Shown here in pieces: positions 1-8,249 of a stretch of DNA of 64,000 bases; the first letter of the stretch is position 1; the number at the start of each line of letters is the position of its first letter. Made by a program: the position numbers and the translations under genes. The notes beneath the pieces are model-generated. The model saw only the letters and a program-made list of their open reading frames with translations, searched no databases and was not told the origin of the DNA. Origin of the DNA: Mycolicibacterium hodleri (GTDB lineage: Bacteria; Actinomycetota; Actinomycetes; Mycobacteriales; Mycobacteriaceae); contig NZ_JACKTL010000043.1 in NCBI RefSeq assembly GCF_025822245.1, positions 62,001 through 126,000 of the forward strand, in the 5' to 3' direction.

Positions 1-2
1 AG

Positions 3-260
3 CGTTGGCAGAACATCAAGGTACGCATGGGGATTCACATGGGGGAGTCCGTTCGGCGAGGCGACGACCTGTTCGGTCTCAACGTCGCGATGGCCGCTCG
101 GATCGCCGGGCACGCCGACGGCGGCGAGATCTTGATCAGCGACGTCGTGCGCGACGCGATCGAGCCCACCGACGGCGTCAGCGTGACCTCCGCCGAGGTG
201 GTCGAGTTCAAGGGCTTCAGTGGAAGCTACGAGGTGTACCCGGTCGCGATCGCCGGGTAG
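3..260 (+). CDS. Class III adenylate/guanylate cyclase, C-terminal fragment (5' end outside window)
   Basis: The frame is open from the first bases of the window and ends at a TAG at 258-260, so only the last ~85 residues are present. They carry the C-terminal half of a class III nucleotidyl cyclase catalytic domain: an RMGIHMGE strand, then GLNVAMAARI (the region that normally holds the transition-state Asn), then GGEILISD. The typical cyclase end 'hhFKGhxxxhxhYxV' follows (EFKGFSGSYEVYPV). The family makes cAMP or cGMP from ATP or GTP; substrate cannot be judged because the N-terminal specificity residues and any sensor domain are missing. It converges on the acyl-CoA ligase, with 4 bp between the stops. 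Confidence 0.8.
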   Translation, partial: RWQNIKVRMGIHMGESVRRGDDLFGLNVAMAARIAGHADGGEILISDVVRDAIEPTDGVSVTSAEVVEFKGFSGSYEVYPVAIAG

Positions 261-264
261 TTCG

Positions 265-1782
265 CTACCCGACGCGCCCGCTCAGCGCGGCTCGTGCCAG
301 GGCTCGCACGGCGTCCTTCGCGACCTTTCCGTTGGACGTCAGCGGTAGGGCCGCCACGAACAGGACGTGCCGTGGTCGTTTGAAGGCGGTGAGATTCGCC
401 CGCACGTGGGTGACCAGATCGTCGGCGGTGGGTGCGCTGCCGGCCCGGACCACCACCACGGCGCAGATGGCCTCACCCCAGTACTCGTCGGCGACGCCGA
501 CCACCGCGACCTGGTCGACGTCTGGATGTGCGGACAACATGTCCTCCACCTCGCGGGAGGACACGTTCTCGCCGCCGGTGATGACCACGTCCTTGATGCG
601 GTCGACGACCACCAGGCGGCCCTCGGCGTCGACGCGACCGACGTCGCCGGTCGGCAGCCAGCCGTCGACGGTCACGGGTTCGAGGCTCGGCCAATATGCG
701 GCGGCGACCTGTCGACCGCGAATCATGATCTCGCCGACCGGACCCGTTCCCGCGATGCGCACCTCGGCTTCGTCGTGCGGGCGCCCCGCGCTCGCGAGGA
801 TCGACGGATCCGCGTCGACCCCTGCGCGGTGCTCTGCGGGGCCGAGAAACGTCACGTTGCCCCCGGTTTCGGTCATTCCGTACCCCTGGTGGAAGTCGGC
901 GTCGAGCCGGTCGAGCGCGCGTCGGAGCAGGTCGGCCGGGATCGCGGCGGAGCCGTAGGACACGTCGCGCAACGTCGGCAGCTGCGTTTCGGTCGCCGCC
1001 ATGTGGGCGAGCAAGGAGTGCAGCATCGTCGGGGCCAACGAGCACGACGTCACGCCGTGGGCGAGGACCGCGGCGGCGAACTCGTCCGCGCGGAAGGAGG
1101 CGACGGGCAGCACGGTCGAGCGCGCATGGTGATGAACCAGCATGTTGTAACCCGCGACGTGGCACATCGGAAACGGCAGGAGGTACACGCCGCCGGGGCG
1201 CACCGACCGGCCCGCCACCGTGCCGCGTACCGCGGTGGTGACGGACCGGTTCGTATGGAGCACGCCCTTTGGTGGTCCCGTCGAACCGCTGGTGAACAGG
1301 AGCCACGCGGGGTCGTCGGGATCAACCGGTTCTGACGAGGACGCCGGCTCGTGCACGGCGCGGTGCCAGCTCGGGTCGTCGAACGTCACGACCTCGCGCA
1401 CCGCCGGCGTCTCTCGGGCGACCGCTGGGAGTGCGTCGAGGTAGCGCGCGTCGCCGAGCAGCAACCTCGGCTCGGCCGCCGAGAGTTGGCCGATCTGCTC
1501 GGCCGCACTCAACCGCTGGTTGACCAGCGTCAGGATCCGCCCGGACCGGGGAACGCCGTAGTACAGCCGCGCGTAGGACGCCGAGTTGTCCGCGATGACG
1601 GCGACCCGGTCACCCCTCTTGGTGCGTTCCCCCACCCAGGCGGCGACCGACTCGACCTGTCGGTCGAACTCGGCGAAGGTGACCTTCGCACCGTCGGCGC
1701 CGATGACGGCGGCGCGGCCTGGGACGTCCGCGGCCGCCGACGACACCAGTTCGTGAATGAGGTCGATCCGCGCGCTGGTCAT
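265..1782 (-). CDS. AMP-dependent acyl-CoA synthetase / ligase (FadD-like)
   Basis: 505-residue ANL-superfamily adenylating enzyme. It activates a carboxylic acid with ATP and transfers it to CoA. Visible motifs are the P-loop LFTSGSTGPPKG, the adenylate-binding GYGMTETGG, the hinge region GDVGRVDAEGRLVVVDRIKD, and the C-terminal catalytic lysine in LTSNGKVAKD. The ATG at 1782 gives a normal N-terminus (MTSARIDLIHEL); the frame is open to 1863 but that would run into whiB6. It lies 31 bp downstream of whiB6 on the same strand and is probably co-transcribed. Substrate (fatty, aromatic or steroid-derived acid) is not evident. Confidence 0.85.
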   Translation of the reverse strand: MTSARIDLIHELVSSAAADVPGRAAVIGADGAKVTFAEFDRQVESVAAWVGERTKRGDRVAVIADNSASYARLYYGVPRSGRILTLVNQRLSAAEQIGQLSAAEPRLLLGDARYLDALPAVARETPAVREVVTFDDPSWHRAVHEPASSSEPVDPDDPAWLLFTSGSTGPPKGVLHTNRSVTTAVRGTVAGRSVRPGGVYLLPFPMCHVAGYNMLVHHHARSTVLPVASFRADEFAAAVLAHGVTSCSLAPTMLHSLLAHMAATETQLPTLRDVSYGSAAIPADLLRRALDRLDADFHQGYGMTETGGNVTFLGPAEHRAGVDADPSILASAGRPHDEAEVRIAGTGPVGEIMIRGRQVAAAYWPSLEPVTVDGWLPTGDVGRVDAEGRLVVVDRIKDVVITGGENVSSREVEDMLSAHPDVDQVAVVGVADEYWGEAICAVVVVRAGSAPTADDLVTHVRANLTAFKRPRHVLFVAALPLTSNGKVAKDAVRALARAALSGRVG

Positions 1783-1813
1783 CGCGCCGAAGGATAGCCG
1801 TGTGGACGCGCCC

Positions 1814-2143
1814 CTATTGCGCGGTGCGGACCGGAAAACCGTGACGGTCGGCGAGGGAGCCAAGTTGTTTCAGCGCAAAGCGCCGGCCGCGACCTTCTCC
1901 GGGAATCAGGACACCGGCCCACAGACCCTCCGCGCCAGGGGTGCGGCATGCCTCTTGGGCGCACAGCCACCGCCTGGGGCAGGCACGGCACAGTGCCTTC
2001 GCGCCGTCGTCAGGCGACGTGGTCCACCGGTCGGGATCGTCGGCGCAGGGGAATCCCAGGCGTGACCCGTCCACGGTCGAACCGGTCGTGGCACCTCGTT
2101 CGCGCAGCCCCACTGCGGCGATGGGTCGTCCATATGTCTGCAT
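1814..2143 (-). CDS. whiB6: WhiB-family iron-sulfur regulator, WhiB6-like
   Basis: 109 residues. Four cysteines have WhiB spacing: C33, then C52-x2-C55-x5-C61, the ligands of the family's oxygen/NO-sensing 4Fe-4S cluster. The G[VI]W turn appears as GLWAGV, followed by a basic C-terminal DNA-binding region. The stretch DPDRWTTSPDD...LCRACPRRWLCA closely matches M. tuberculosis WhiB6 (Rv3862c) as I remember it. The ATG at 2143 is preferred because GGGAGG lies 8-9 nt upstream; an in-frame ATG at 2164 would absorb that site. In M. tuberculosis and M. marinum WhiB6 controls ESX-1 genes; here the neighbours are an acyl-CoA ligase and a divergent TetR gene. Confidence 0.85.
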   Translation of the reverse strand: MQTYGRPIAAVGLRERGATTGSTVDGSRLGFPCADDPDRWTTSPDDGAKALCRACPRRWLCAQEACRTPGAEGLWAGVLIPGEGRGRRFALKQLGSLADRHGFPVRTAQ

Positions 2144-2197
2144 GGGTTGGCCCTCCCGTCTCATACCTCATACCTAGTCCCGATTACCCATTCGTGA

Positions 2198-2237
2198 CAA
2201 TACGTATGTATTGGCTAGAGACGATACAGGCGTATTG
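2198..2237. promoter_or_regulatory. Twin palindromic operator between whiB6 and the TetR gene
   Basis: Two 16-bp inverted repeats share one pattern. CAATACGTATGTATTG at 2198-2213 has perfect 6-bp arms. CGATACAGGCGTATTG at 2222-2237 has one mismatch. Their centres are 24 bp apart. The second copy ends 13 bp before the TetR start, and both lie in the 107-bp gap shared with whiB6. This is the usual layout for an autoregulated TetR repressor that also controls the divergent gene. Confidence 0.6.
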
Positions 2238-2250
2238 ATACCCTTGCCTA

Positions 2251-2883
2251 GTGACCACCGTGTCGGAGCCGTCTCAGGTCGACGAGGTCGCCCCGTCGAG
2301 TCCGGAGCGAATCCGGCACGCCGCTCTGGCGAACTTCGCCGTTCACGGCATCGCGTCGACGTCGTTGCGTGCGGTCGCCGCCACGGCTGGGGTCTCCCTG
2401 GGGATGGTGCAGCACCACTTTGCGACCAAGTCGAGCTTGATCAAGGCCGTCGACGACCACGTCCTGGCGCTGCTGATCGGAGCGATGTCACAACCCATCC
2501 CGGAGCCACCCGCCGACTCGATCACCGACATCGGATCGAGGGTCAGTGATCTCATCGCCAATCACCCCGAGGTTGCGGCCTACGTCAGCCGGGCGATGGT
2601 CGACGGAAGTCCTTTGGGGGCGGTGCTTTTCGACGCCCTGATGGACGTCGGCCTGTCCCGGTGGAAGCTGCGCGCCGAGCGCGGCGAAGTGGGCCCCGAC
2701 GTCGACCTGGTCTGGGCGACCATCAACGCGCTGGTACTGGCGGTGGGCGCGATCAGCCTGCGCGCCCACGTCGACCGCCACCTGCCCGAGCCGTTCACCT
2801 CACCCGCCCAGCTTCAGCGGTGGCAGGACGCAACGGACACACTGCTGCGCGACGGGCTGCTTGGCCGTCCCGCCGGCGACTGA
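2251..2883 (+). CDS. TetR/AcrR-family transcriptional regulator
   Basis: 210 residues. The N-terminal helix-turn-helix (about residues 17-63) has the TetR signature: AALANFAVHGIASTSLRAVA, then AGVSLGMVQHHFATKSSLIKAV. The C-terminal ligand-binding half is not diagnostic. The GTG start at 2251 is the only sensible one. It is divergent from whiB6 and carries a twin inverted repeat just upstream that is probably its own operator. It converges with the EamA transporter gene, 4 bp apart. Confidence 0.88.
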   Translation: MTTVSEPSQVDEVAPSSPERIRHAALANFAVHGIASTSLRAVAATAGVSLGMVQHHFATKSSLIKAVDDHVLALLIGAMSQPIPEPPADSITDIGSRVSDLIANHPEVAAYVSRAMVDGSPLGAVLFDALMDVGLSRWKLRAERGEVGPDVDLVWATINALVLAVGAISLRAHVDRHLPEPFTSPAQLQRWQDATDTLLRDGLLGRPAGD

Positions 2884-2887
2884 CGTC

Positions 2888-3775
2888 TCAGGGCGGCGCG
2901 GCCAGCGACGGCTCCGAAGCCGGTCCGGACCGTCGGGTGGCCAACACCGAACCGCCGAGGATCAGGGCCAGTCCCGCGATATTCCATGGCGTGAGAGGCT
3001 CGGCGAGAACCAGCACCCCCGCGGCCAACGCCACCGCGGGGTTGACGTAGGTGAACACCAGCGCGCGGGTGGGTCCGACCTCCCTGATGAGCGCGAAGAA
3101 GACGATGAAGGCGACGGCCGTGCAGACGACGGCCAGGGTCGCCAAGGCCAGCAGCACGCGGGTGGACGGCATCTCCGACGGCCAGGTCGCGGCCGCGGGG
3201 CCGGCGTACACGACGGCGGCGACACCGAGGCAGGCAGCGGTCATGGGCAAGGCGGGGACGTCGGCAAGGTGGCGGGCCGCGACGAGCGGTGCGATCGCGT
3301 AACACGTTGCGACCAAGATGACTTCGGCGACCGGCCACGCACTGCCGCCGGTGACCTCGGGACCAGCCAGCACTGCGACACCGGCCAAACCGATTGCGAG
3401 CCCGGAGATTCGCTTGCCGCCAAGGCGTCGTTCGCCGCCGGTCAGCCGGTCGAGTGCGGCGGCGATGATGGGGGAGGCCGCGATGAGCAGCCCGGTGAGC
3501 GAGCTGGAGAGGTGCCGTTCGGCATCGGAGAGCATCAGCCACGCCGCCACGATTTCGAAGAAGGCGAAGACCAGCACCGGCTTCCAGGATCTGAGGACCG
3601 GCGCCCACGCGGCGCGGGACAACGCCAGCGGAATCAGCACGGCGGCACCAATTGCGGTGCGCGCGAAGACGAGTACGGGCGCCGAGACACCGTCGACCGC
3701 AATCTTGATCAACAGATACGGAATGCCCCAAATGACGCTCATCGCCGCGAAGAGCAACCACCCCCGCGCGGTCAC
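2888..3775 (-). CDS. EamA/DMT-superfamily membrane transporter
   Basis: 295 residues with about ten hydrophobic segments in two repeated EamA halves. The N-terminal motif (MSVIWGIPYLLIKIAV) and the C-terminal repeat end (AGLALILGGSVLATRR) are typical of drug/metabolite exporters (RhaT/YdcZ-like). The GTG at 3775 overlaps the TGA of the upstream acyl-CoA dehydrogenase by 4 bp (GTGA), implying translational coupling. It is the last gene of a TetR - dehydrogenase - dehydrogenase - transporter operon, so it may move the pathway's substrate or a toxic intermediate. Substrate unknown. Confidence 0.85.
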   Translation of the reverse strand: MTARGWLLFAAMSVIWGIPYLLIKIAVDGVSAPVLVFARTAIGAAVLIPLALSRAAWAPVLRSWKPVLVFAFFEIVAAWLMLSDAERHLSSSLTGLLIAASPIIAAALDRLTGGERRLGGKRISGLAIGLAGVAVLAGPEVTGGSAWPVAEVILVATCYAIAPLVAARHLADVPALPMTAACLGVAAVVYAGPAAATWPSEMPSTRVLLALATLAVVCTAVAFIVFFALIREVGPTRALVFTYVNPAVALAAGVLVLAEPLTPWNIAGLALILGGSVLATRRSGPASEPSLAAPP

Positions 3776-4896
3776 CTTCGAGTGAGTTGCGCGTAACGCG
3801 TCACGTGGTGGTCGGTCGTGCCGTACTCGTACTGCAGGGCGGTGAGTCGTTTGAAGTAGTGCCCGATCGCGAGTTCCTCGGTCATGCCCATCCCGCCGTG
3901 CAGTTGCACGGCGTTCTGCCCGACGAACCTGGCCGCCCTGCCGATGGTGGCCTTGGCCGCGGACACCGCACGCGCTCGCGTCGCCGGCTCGGCGTCGAGG
4001 TTGAGCGTGGCGAGGTACACCGCCGCGGCGGACTGTTCGAGTTCCATGTGCATGTCGACCATGCGGTGCTGCAAGACCTGGAAACTGCCGATGGGCTGGC
4101 CGAATTGATGGCGCTGCTTGGCGTATGCCACGGTGTCGGCAACCACGCGTCGCATGGCGCCGACCGCCTCGGCGCAGACGGCCGCGGCGCCCTCGTCGCG
4201 AGCCTGCGCCAGCGACGGCCACGCCTGCCCCTCGTCGCCGAGCAGCGCATCCTGCGGCAGGCGCACGTCGGTCAGCACCAGGTCCGCCGCGCGGCGGTCG
4301 TCGACGGTTCGGAAGCCGTGCATCTCGAGACCCTGCTCGATTGCCGTCACGTCCGCGAGGAACAGTGACACACCGCTTTCCGTCCGGGCGGTGACGAGGA
4401 GGTGCGTCGCGATCGGTGCGCCGAGCACCATCATCTTCTCGCCGGAGAGCACCCACCCGTGGTGATCGGAGTGCGCGGTGGTGGCCAGGTCGAGCCAGCG
4501 GTCACCCGACTGCTCCTCGGCAGCGGCGAGAGCGACGATCGCCGTGCCGGCGGCGATGCGTTCGACCACCTCTGTGGCCGCGCGGCCGCCCGCCCGGAGC
4601 AACAGCCCGGCGGCGACGACGGCGGTGTCCACGTAGGGCTCGACGACGAGTGCCCGGCCCAGTGCCTCGGCGACGACCATGACCTCGACCGGTCCGCCGC
4701 CGGTGCCGCCGACCCGCTCGGGGAGGGCTGCGCCGAGGATTCCCAGCTCGTCGGCGAAGGCTCGCCACACGTCGGGCTGCCAACCCTCGCCGGACTTGGC
4801 GGCGGCGCGGCTGCGGTCGAGGTCGTAACGGGTGGCGAGGAACCTGTCGAGACCGCTGCGGAGCATCTCTTGTTCGTCGGAGAGTCGGAAGTCCAT
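3772..4896 (-). CDS. Acyl-CoA dehydrogenase, short partner of an adjacent pair
   Basis: 374 residues of the FAD-dependent acyl-CoA dehydrogenase fold, starting MDFRLSDEQEMLRSG and with the C-terminal helix QNAVQLHGGMGMTEELAIGHYFKR. The C-terminus reads QYEYGTTDHH in place of the usual YEGTSEIQ, so the normal catalytic glutamate position is not obvious. The ATG at 4896 directly abuts the stop of the upstream dehydrogenase. Adjacent, diverged FadE pairs in mycobacteria often form alpha2-beta2 enzymes for bulky steroid-type CoA thioesters; that role is inferred. The downstream transporter gene overlaps by 4 bp. Confidence 0.87.
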   Translation of the reverse strand: MDFRLSDEQEMLRSGLDRFLATRYDLDRSRAAAKSGEGWQPDVWRAFADELGILGAALPERVGGTGGGPVEVMVVAEALGRALVVEPYVDTAVVAAGLLLRAGGRAATEVVERIAAGTAIVALAAAEEQSGDRWLDLATTAHSDHHGWVLSGEKMMVLGAPIATHLLVTARTESGVSLFLADVTAIEQGLEMHGFRTVDDRRAADLVLTDVRLPQDALLGDEGQAWPSLAQARDEGAAAVCAEAVGAMRRVVADTVAYAKQRHQFGQPIGSFQVLQHRMVDMHMELEQSAAAVYLATLNLDAEPATRARAVSAAKATIGRAARFVGQNAVQLHGGMGMTEELAIGHYFKRLTALQYEYGTTDHHVTRYAQLTRR

Positions 4897-6129
4897 CTAC
4901 AGCCCCAGCGCTGCCTTGGCGAGGATGTTGCGCTGAATCTCGTTGCTGCCGGCGTAGATCGAGCCGGCGCGGTCGTTGAGGTAGCGCAGCGGAGCCACCG
5001 CCTGCCAGGCTTCTCCGCCGACGTAGCCGTCCGACGGCGGTTCGTAGTCTGCGACGGGTCCGCCGGGCCGGGTCGCGTGTGGTTGGTAGGCGCGGCCACG
5101 TGGACCTGCGGCCTCCATCGCCAACTCGGTGAGTGTCTGACTGAGCTCGGTCGAGAGGATCTTGAGCATCGAGGACGCCGGACCGGGATGCCCGCCGTCG
5201 GCCAGGGTGGCCAAGACGCGGTATTCGAGAACCTCCAGGACGTCGGTACGGATGCGTGCTTCGGCGAGCTTCCTCGAAAAGGCGGGATCGTCGATCAGCC
5301 GGTTGCCGTCGGGGCCCGGCTGCGCCGTCGCCGCGGTCGTCACCTCCTCGGCCATGACCTGCAGGGCCGGCGCGCTGGCGCCGCCGCCCCGCTCGAACTC
5401 GAGGAGGTACTTGGCGACGGTCCAGCCGTCGTCGACGGCTCCGAGGACGTTGGCCTTCGGTATCCGGACCTCGTCGAAGAAGACCTGGTTCTGAATTTCT
5501 TCGCCCGAGGTCATGACCAACGGCCGAATCTCGACTCCGGGGGAGGTCATGTCGAGGAGCACGAACGTGATGCCCTGCTGCTTCTTGGCGCTACGGGAGG
5601 TGCGCACCAGAGCGAACATCCAATTCGCCTCGCTGGCATGGGTGGTCCAGATCTTGCTGCCCGTACACACCAGGTCCTCGCCGTCGTCGACCGCCGACGT
5701 GGACAGGGCGGCGAGGTCGGACCCGGCCTCCGGTTCCGAATAGCCCTGGCAGAAGAACACCTCGCCCGTGAGGATGCGGGGCAGGAAGTAGTCCTTCTGG
5801 GCCTGGGACCCGAACTTGACGATCGCGTGCGCCACCATGCGAATACCCATGGGCGACAACGACGGAGCGCCTGCCAGGGTGGACTCGCGACTGAAGACGT
5901 AGTGCTGGGTCAAGCTCCAGTCGCAACCGCCGTGCTCGACGGGCCAGGCGGGCGCCGCCCAACCACGTTCGTTCAGGATCCGCTGCCACTGCAGGCTGGC
6001 CTCGTGGTCGCTGTAGACACTCGTCATCAGGCGGCCGGCCCGTTGCAGCTCTGGAGTCAGCCGTTCGGCGAGAAAGCTGCGCACCTCGTCGCGAAACGCG
6101 ATGTCGGTCGGCGACCAGTAAAGGTCCAC
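4897..6129 (-). CDS. Acyl-CoA dehydrogenase, long partner of an adjacent pair
   Basis: 410 residues. FAD/substrate motifs are clear: FFCQGYSEPEAGSDLAALST in the middle domain and ending SIYAGSNEIQRNILAKAAL. The usual YEGT(S)EIQ is here YAGSNEIQ, so the catalytic Glu of single-chain acyl-CoA dehydrogenases is absent. That fits a two-gene enzyme whose other chain is encoded immediately downstream. The GTG start at 6129 is chosen because GGAGG lies 5 nt upstream; an ATG at 6156 has no such site. The stop is followed at once by the next ATG. The TetR gene lies 45 bp upstream. Confidence 0.87.
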   Translation of the reverse strand: MDLYWSPTDIAFRDEVRSFLAERLTPELQRAGRLMTSVYSDHEASLQWQRILNERGWAAPAWPVEHGGCDWSLTQHYVFSRESTLAGAPSLSPMGIRMVAHAIVKFGSQAQKDYFLPRILTGEVFFCQGYSEPEAGSDLAALSTSAVDDGEDLVCTGSKIWTTHASEANWMFALVRTSRSAKKQQGITFVLLDMTSPGVEIRPLVMTSGEEIQNQVFFDEVRIPKANVLGAVDDGWTVAKYLLEFERGGGASAPALQVMAEEVTTAATAQPGPDGNRLIDDPAFSRKLAEARIRTDVLEVLEYRVLATLADGGHPGPASSMLKILSTELSQTLTELAMEAAGPRGRAYQPHATRPGGPVADYEPPSDGYVGGEAWQAVAPLRYLNDRAGSIYAGSNEIQRNILAKAALGL

Positions 6130-6174
6130 TCTTGCCTCCGTCGTCTCAGGCCCCAACCCGCCCGTGGGTGTGCG

Positions 6175-6828
6175 TCACGGTGACGTCGGGTGCTGGCGCG
6201 CCGCTTGCCGGGCGAGGAACTCCCGGTAGTAGCCCAGCGACGCATCGGTGACGATCGCCGGCAGGAGCAACTCCCAGTTCCTGGCGAATCGGGTACGAAT
6301 GTCGGCCCCGTCGGTCAGGGCGCTCGACAACAACTCGGCGCCCAGCATCCCGGCCACGATGCTCGCGCTCGTCGACTCGGGATCCAGGCCTTCTCGCACG
6401 TCGCCCTCGGTGGTGGCCTTCACGAGGTGCTCGACGAGTTCGTCGACCAGGACCCGGAGAGTGCTCTTGGCGGCGGGATTGAAACCGCCGAAGGTACGGA
6501 GTAGCCGCGCCCCGGCCCTGGCCACGTTGTCGCTGCTCAACACGTCGGTCACCACGAACGAGCCATGGATGATGTTCTCCATGGCCGGGGACCCCGACCG
6601 GCCCGCCCCGCGGAACGCACCGAGGACCGTCTCCGATCCCTCCTCGATGATCGCGGTCGCCAGGGCTTCCTTGGAATCGAAGTGGTAGTACAGGGCGCCC
6701 TTGGTCAATTCGGCACGTTCGATGATGTCGCCCAAGCCGGCGGCGGGGTATCCGATCTCGTTGATGAGGTCGACCGCCGAGTCGATGATCTTTCTACGCG
6801 TCGCCTCGGATCGAGCCTGGCGCACCAT
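6175..6828 (-). CDS. TetR-family regulator, ScbR/ArpA-like
   Basis: 217 residues from the ATG at 6828, which has GAGGAG about 10 nt upstream; an upstream in-frame start at 6855 is possible. The N-terminal HTH (RRKIIDSAVDLINEIGYPAA, then LTKGALYYHFDSKEALA) resembles the gamma-butyrolactone-receptor branch of TetR (ScbR/ArpA). It heads an operon with two acyl-CoA dehydrogenases and an EamA transporter, so the ligand may well be a CoA thioester of that pathway and not a butyrolactone. It is divergent from the FAD protein across a 464-bp gap. Confidence 0.85.
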   Translation of the reverse strand: MVRQARSEATRRKIIDSAVDLINEIGYPAAGLGDIIERAELTKGALYYHFDSKEALATAIIEEGSETVLGAFRGAGRSGSPAMENIIHGSFVVTDVLSSDNVARAGARLLRTFGGFNPAAKSTLRVLVDELVEHLVKATTEGDVREGLDPESTSASIVAGMLGAELLSSALTDGADIRTRFARNWELLLPAIVTDASLGYYREFLARQAARQHPTSP

Positions 6829-7292
6829 GCTTCTGTAGCTCCTCAGTCGACCCATCCAGGCTCTGGGCGTTGGACGGGATCATAGTTCGTTCGCCCCGAC
6901 AGGGCCGCATTCCCGATGGCGAGTGCCGACCGGTCGTGTGGCGAGTCATTCCCAAGGGACTACTCGGCGTCGTAAAGGTTACTCGTCGGTTGCCGGCTAA
7001 TCGGCATCCCGGGGATGGCCATGCGTCGGCGTCGTCCGCGACGTGCAGTTCCGGTCCGGCGAACCAACCGTGACTTCATGCTGCAGTTCATTCTAAAAGT
7101 ATGTAAAGTACCGGACGTGGCGACTTTCGGTCTGAAACTGCTGCAGCGAGTCTCCATGGATGGGGGACACGCGCAACTACCTCGCCCGCAATCGTTCGTC
7201 CACCCCGCGTCCGGTGCTCGAGCCGAACTCGTCCGGCCAGGCGTGGCACGCCATCAGTCAGCAGACCAGCTATCACGGAGTACGTAACGCCT
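6829..7292. other. 464-bp intergenic region, TetR / FAD-protein divergent promoters
   Basis: No gene with a credible start or codon usage is visible. It holds the divergent promoters of the TetR operon and the FAD protein. An A/T-richer stretch near 7090-7115 (contains TCTAAAAGTATGTAAAGTAC) is the likeliest promoter or operator core. I found no strong long palindrome. Confidence 0.4.
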
Positions 7293-8249
7293 ATGTGGGA
7301 CACCGAAGTCGACGTTGTGGTCATCGGCGCGGGCCTTGGCGGCCTCGCCAACGCGATCGCAGTGGTCGACGCCGGCGGTGAGGTCTTGGTGGCCGCCGCG
7401 ATTTCACCCGTGTCAGCCGTACCCGTCGGCTTCGGCGGTCGTGGCGACTCGACCTCCGGCGCACTGCGTGAGCGGGTCGGCGCCAGGCACGGGTGGCTGG
7501 TCCACGACACCCTGGACCTCGAGACCAACGAATACTTCGACGCGGTCGCCGACTGCGTGCTGGACGTGCCGGTCGACGCGGGCGACGGCTCGGTCCCGCA
7601 GCGCAGCGCGCGCAACCTGTCGCGGGAGGAAGCCTTCGGTCGGCAGGTCGAGACCTTCTTCGGGGCCCGCCTGGCGGGATGGGCCGCGCAGTGCATCGCG
7701 TCGCCCTATGGACTGCTCTACACGAGCATGCAGGATTGGCGCTCGACGCCCATGAAGTCGGCCACCGGCGAATCCATCGAGGCGCTGTCCATCGGCACGA
7801 TCGAGTGGACCGACGGCCTCGGCCAGGGCGCCCTTCGCCAGTGGATCGCGACGCAGGCGCGGGAGCGTGACATCGAGGTGGAGACCGACAGCACGCTCGA
7901 GCGGATCGTGTTCGAGGAAGGCGTCATCGCCGGTGTCGTCCTGACCACCCCCGACGGCCCCTTCGCGGTCCGGACGCGGGCGGGTGTCACCTTCGCCCCA
8001 GGCGAGCAGGACGTGGACCTCGGCGACTACACCAGCGCGCCGGGCGACCGACTGCAGGTCTGCATCGTCGGCCGGACCGCGAGCCGGTTCAGCCGCGTCG
8101 AGCTGATGGCCACCGAACCCGCGACACCGTCACGCCCGACGTGCACCGGTTCCCGTAGTCAGGTGCGGGAAGGCTTGCACGACGCGAGGCAGCAGAGCCT
8201 AGAGGGATGGCGCTGCGGAAAAGTGCACGGGTACCCGGCCCTTGGCTAA
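7293..8249 (+). CDS. FAD-dependent oxidoreductase-like protein (short, substrate unknown)
   Basis: 318 residues. It begins with a textbook Rossmann FAD-binding motif, VVVIGAGLGGLANAIAVVDAGG (residues ~8-29), as in fumarate-reductase/ketosteroid-dehydrogenase flavoproteins. These enzymes are usually 450-560 residues, so this one is short. The second half has family-like features (a GQGALRQWIATQARERDIEVE segment, then VFEEGVIAGVVLTT), but the last ~45 residues look low-complexity and atypical. The 3' end overlaps dcpA by 51 bp on the other strand, so the terminus may have been shifted by mutation. The ATG at 7293 has a weak GGAG 12 nt upstream. Confidence 0.65.
   Translation: MWDTEVDVVVIGAGLGGLANAIAVVDAGGEVLVAAAISPVSAVPVGFGGRGDSTSGALRERVGARHGWLVHDTLDLETNEYFDAVADCVLDVPVDAGDGSVPQRSARNLSREEAFGRQVETFFGARLAGWAAQCIASPYGLLYTSMQDWRSTPMKSATGESIEALSIGTIEWTDGLGQGALRQWIATQARERDIEVETDSTLERIVFEEGVIAGVVLTTPDGPFAVRTRAGVTFAPGEQDVDLGDYTSAPGDRLQVCIVGRTASRFSRVELMATEPATPSRPTCTGSRSQVREGLHDARQQSLEGWRCGKVHGYPALG

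Noticed and set aside
4402..6183. A ~590-codon plus-strand open frame antisense to the acyl-CoA dehydrogenases
   Set aside because: It mirrors the codon positions of two clearly recognisable genes on the other strand and has no domain or start signal.
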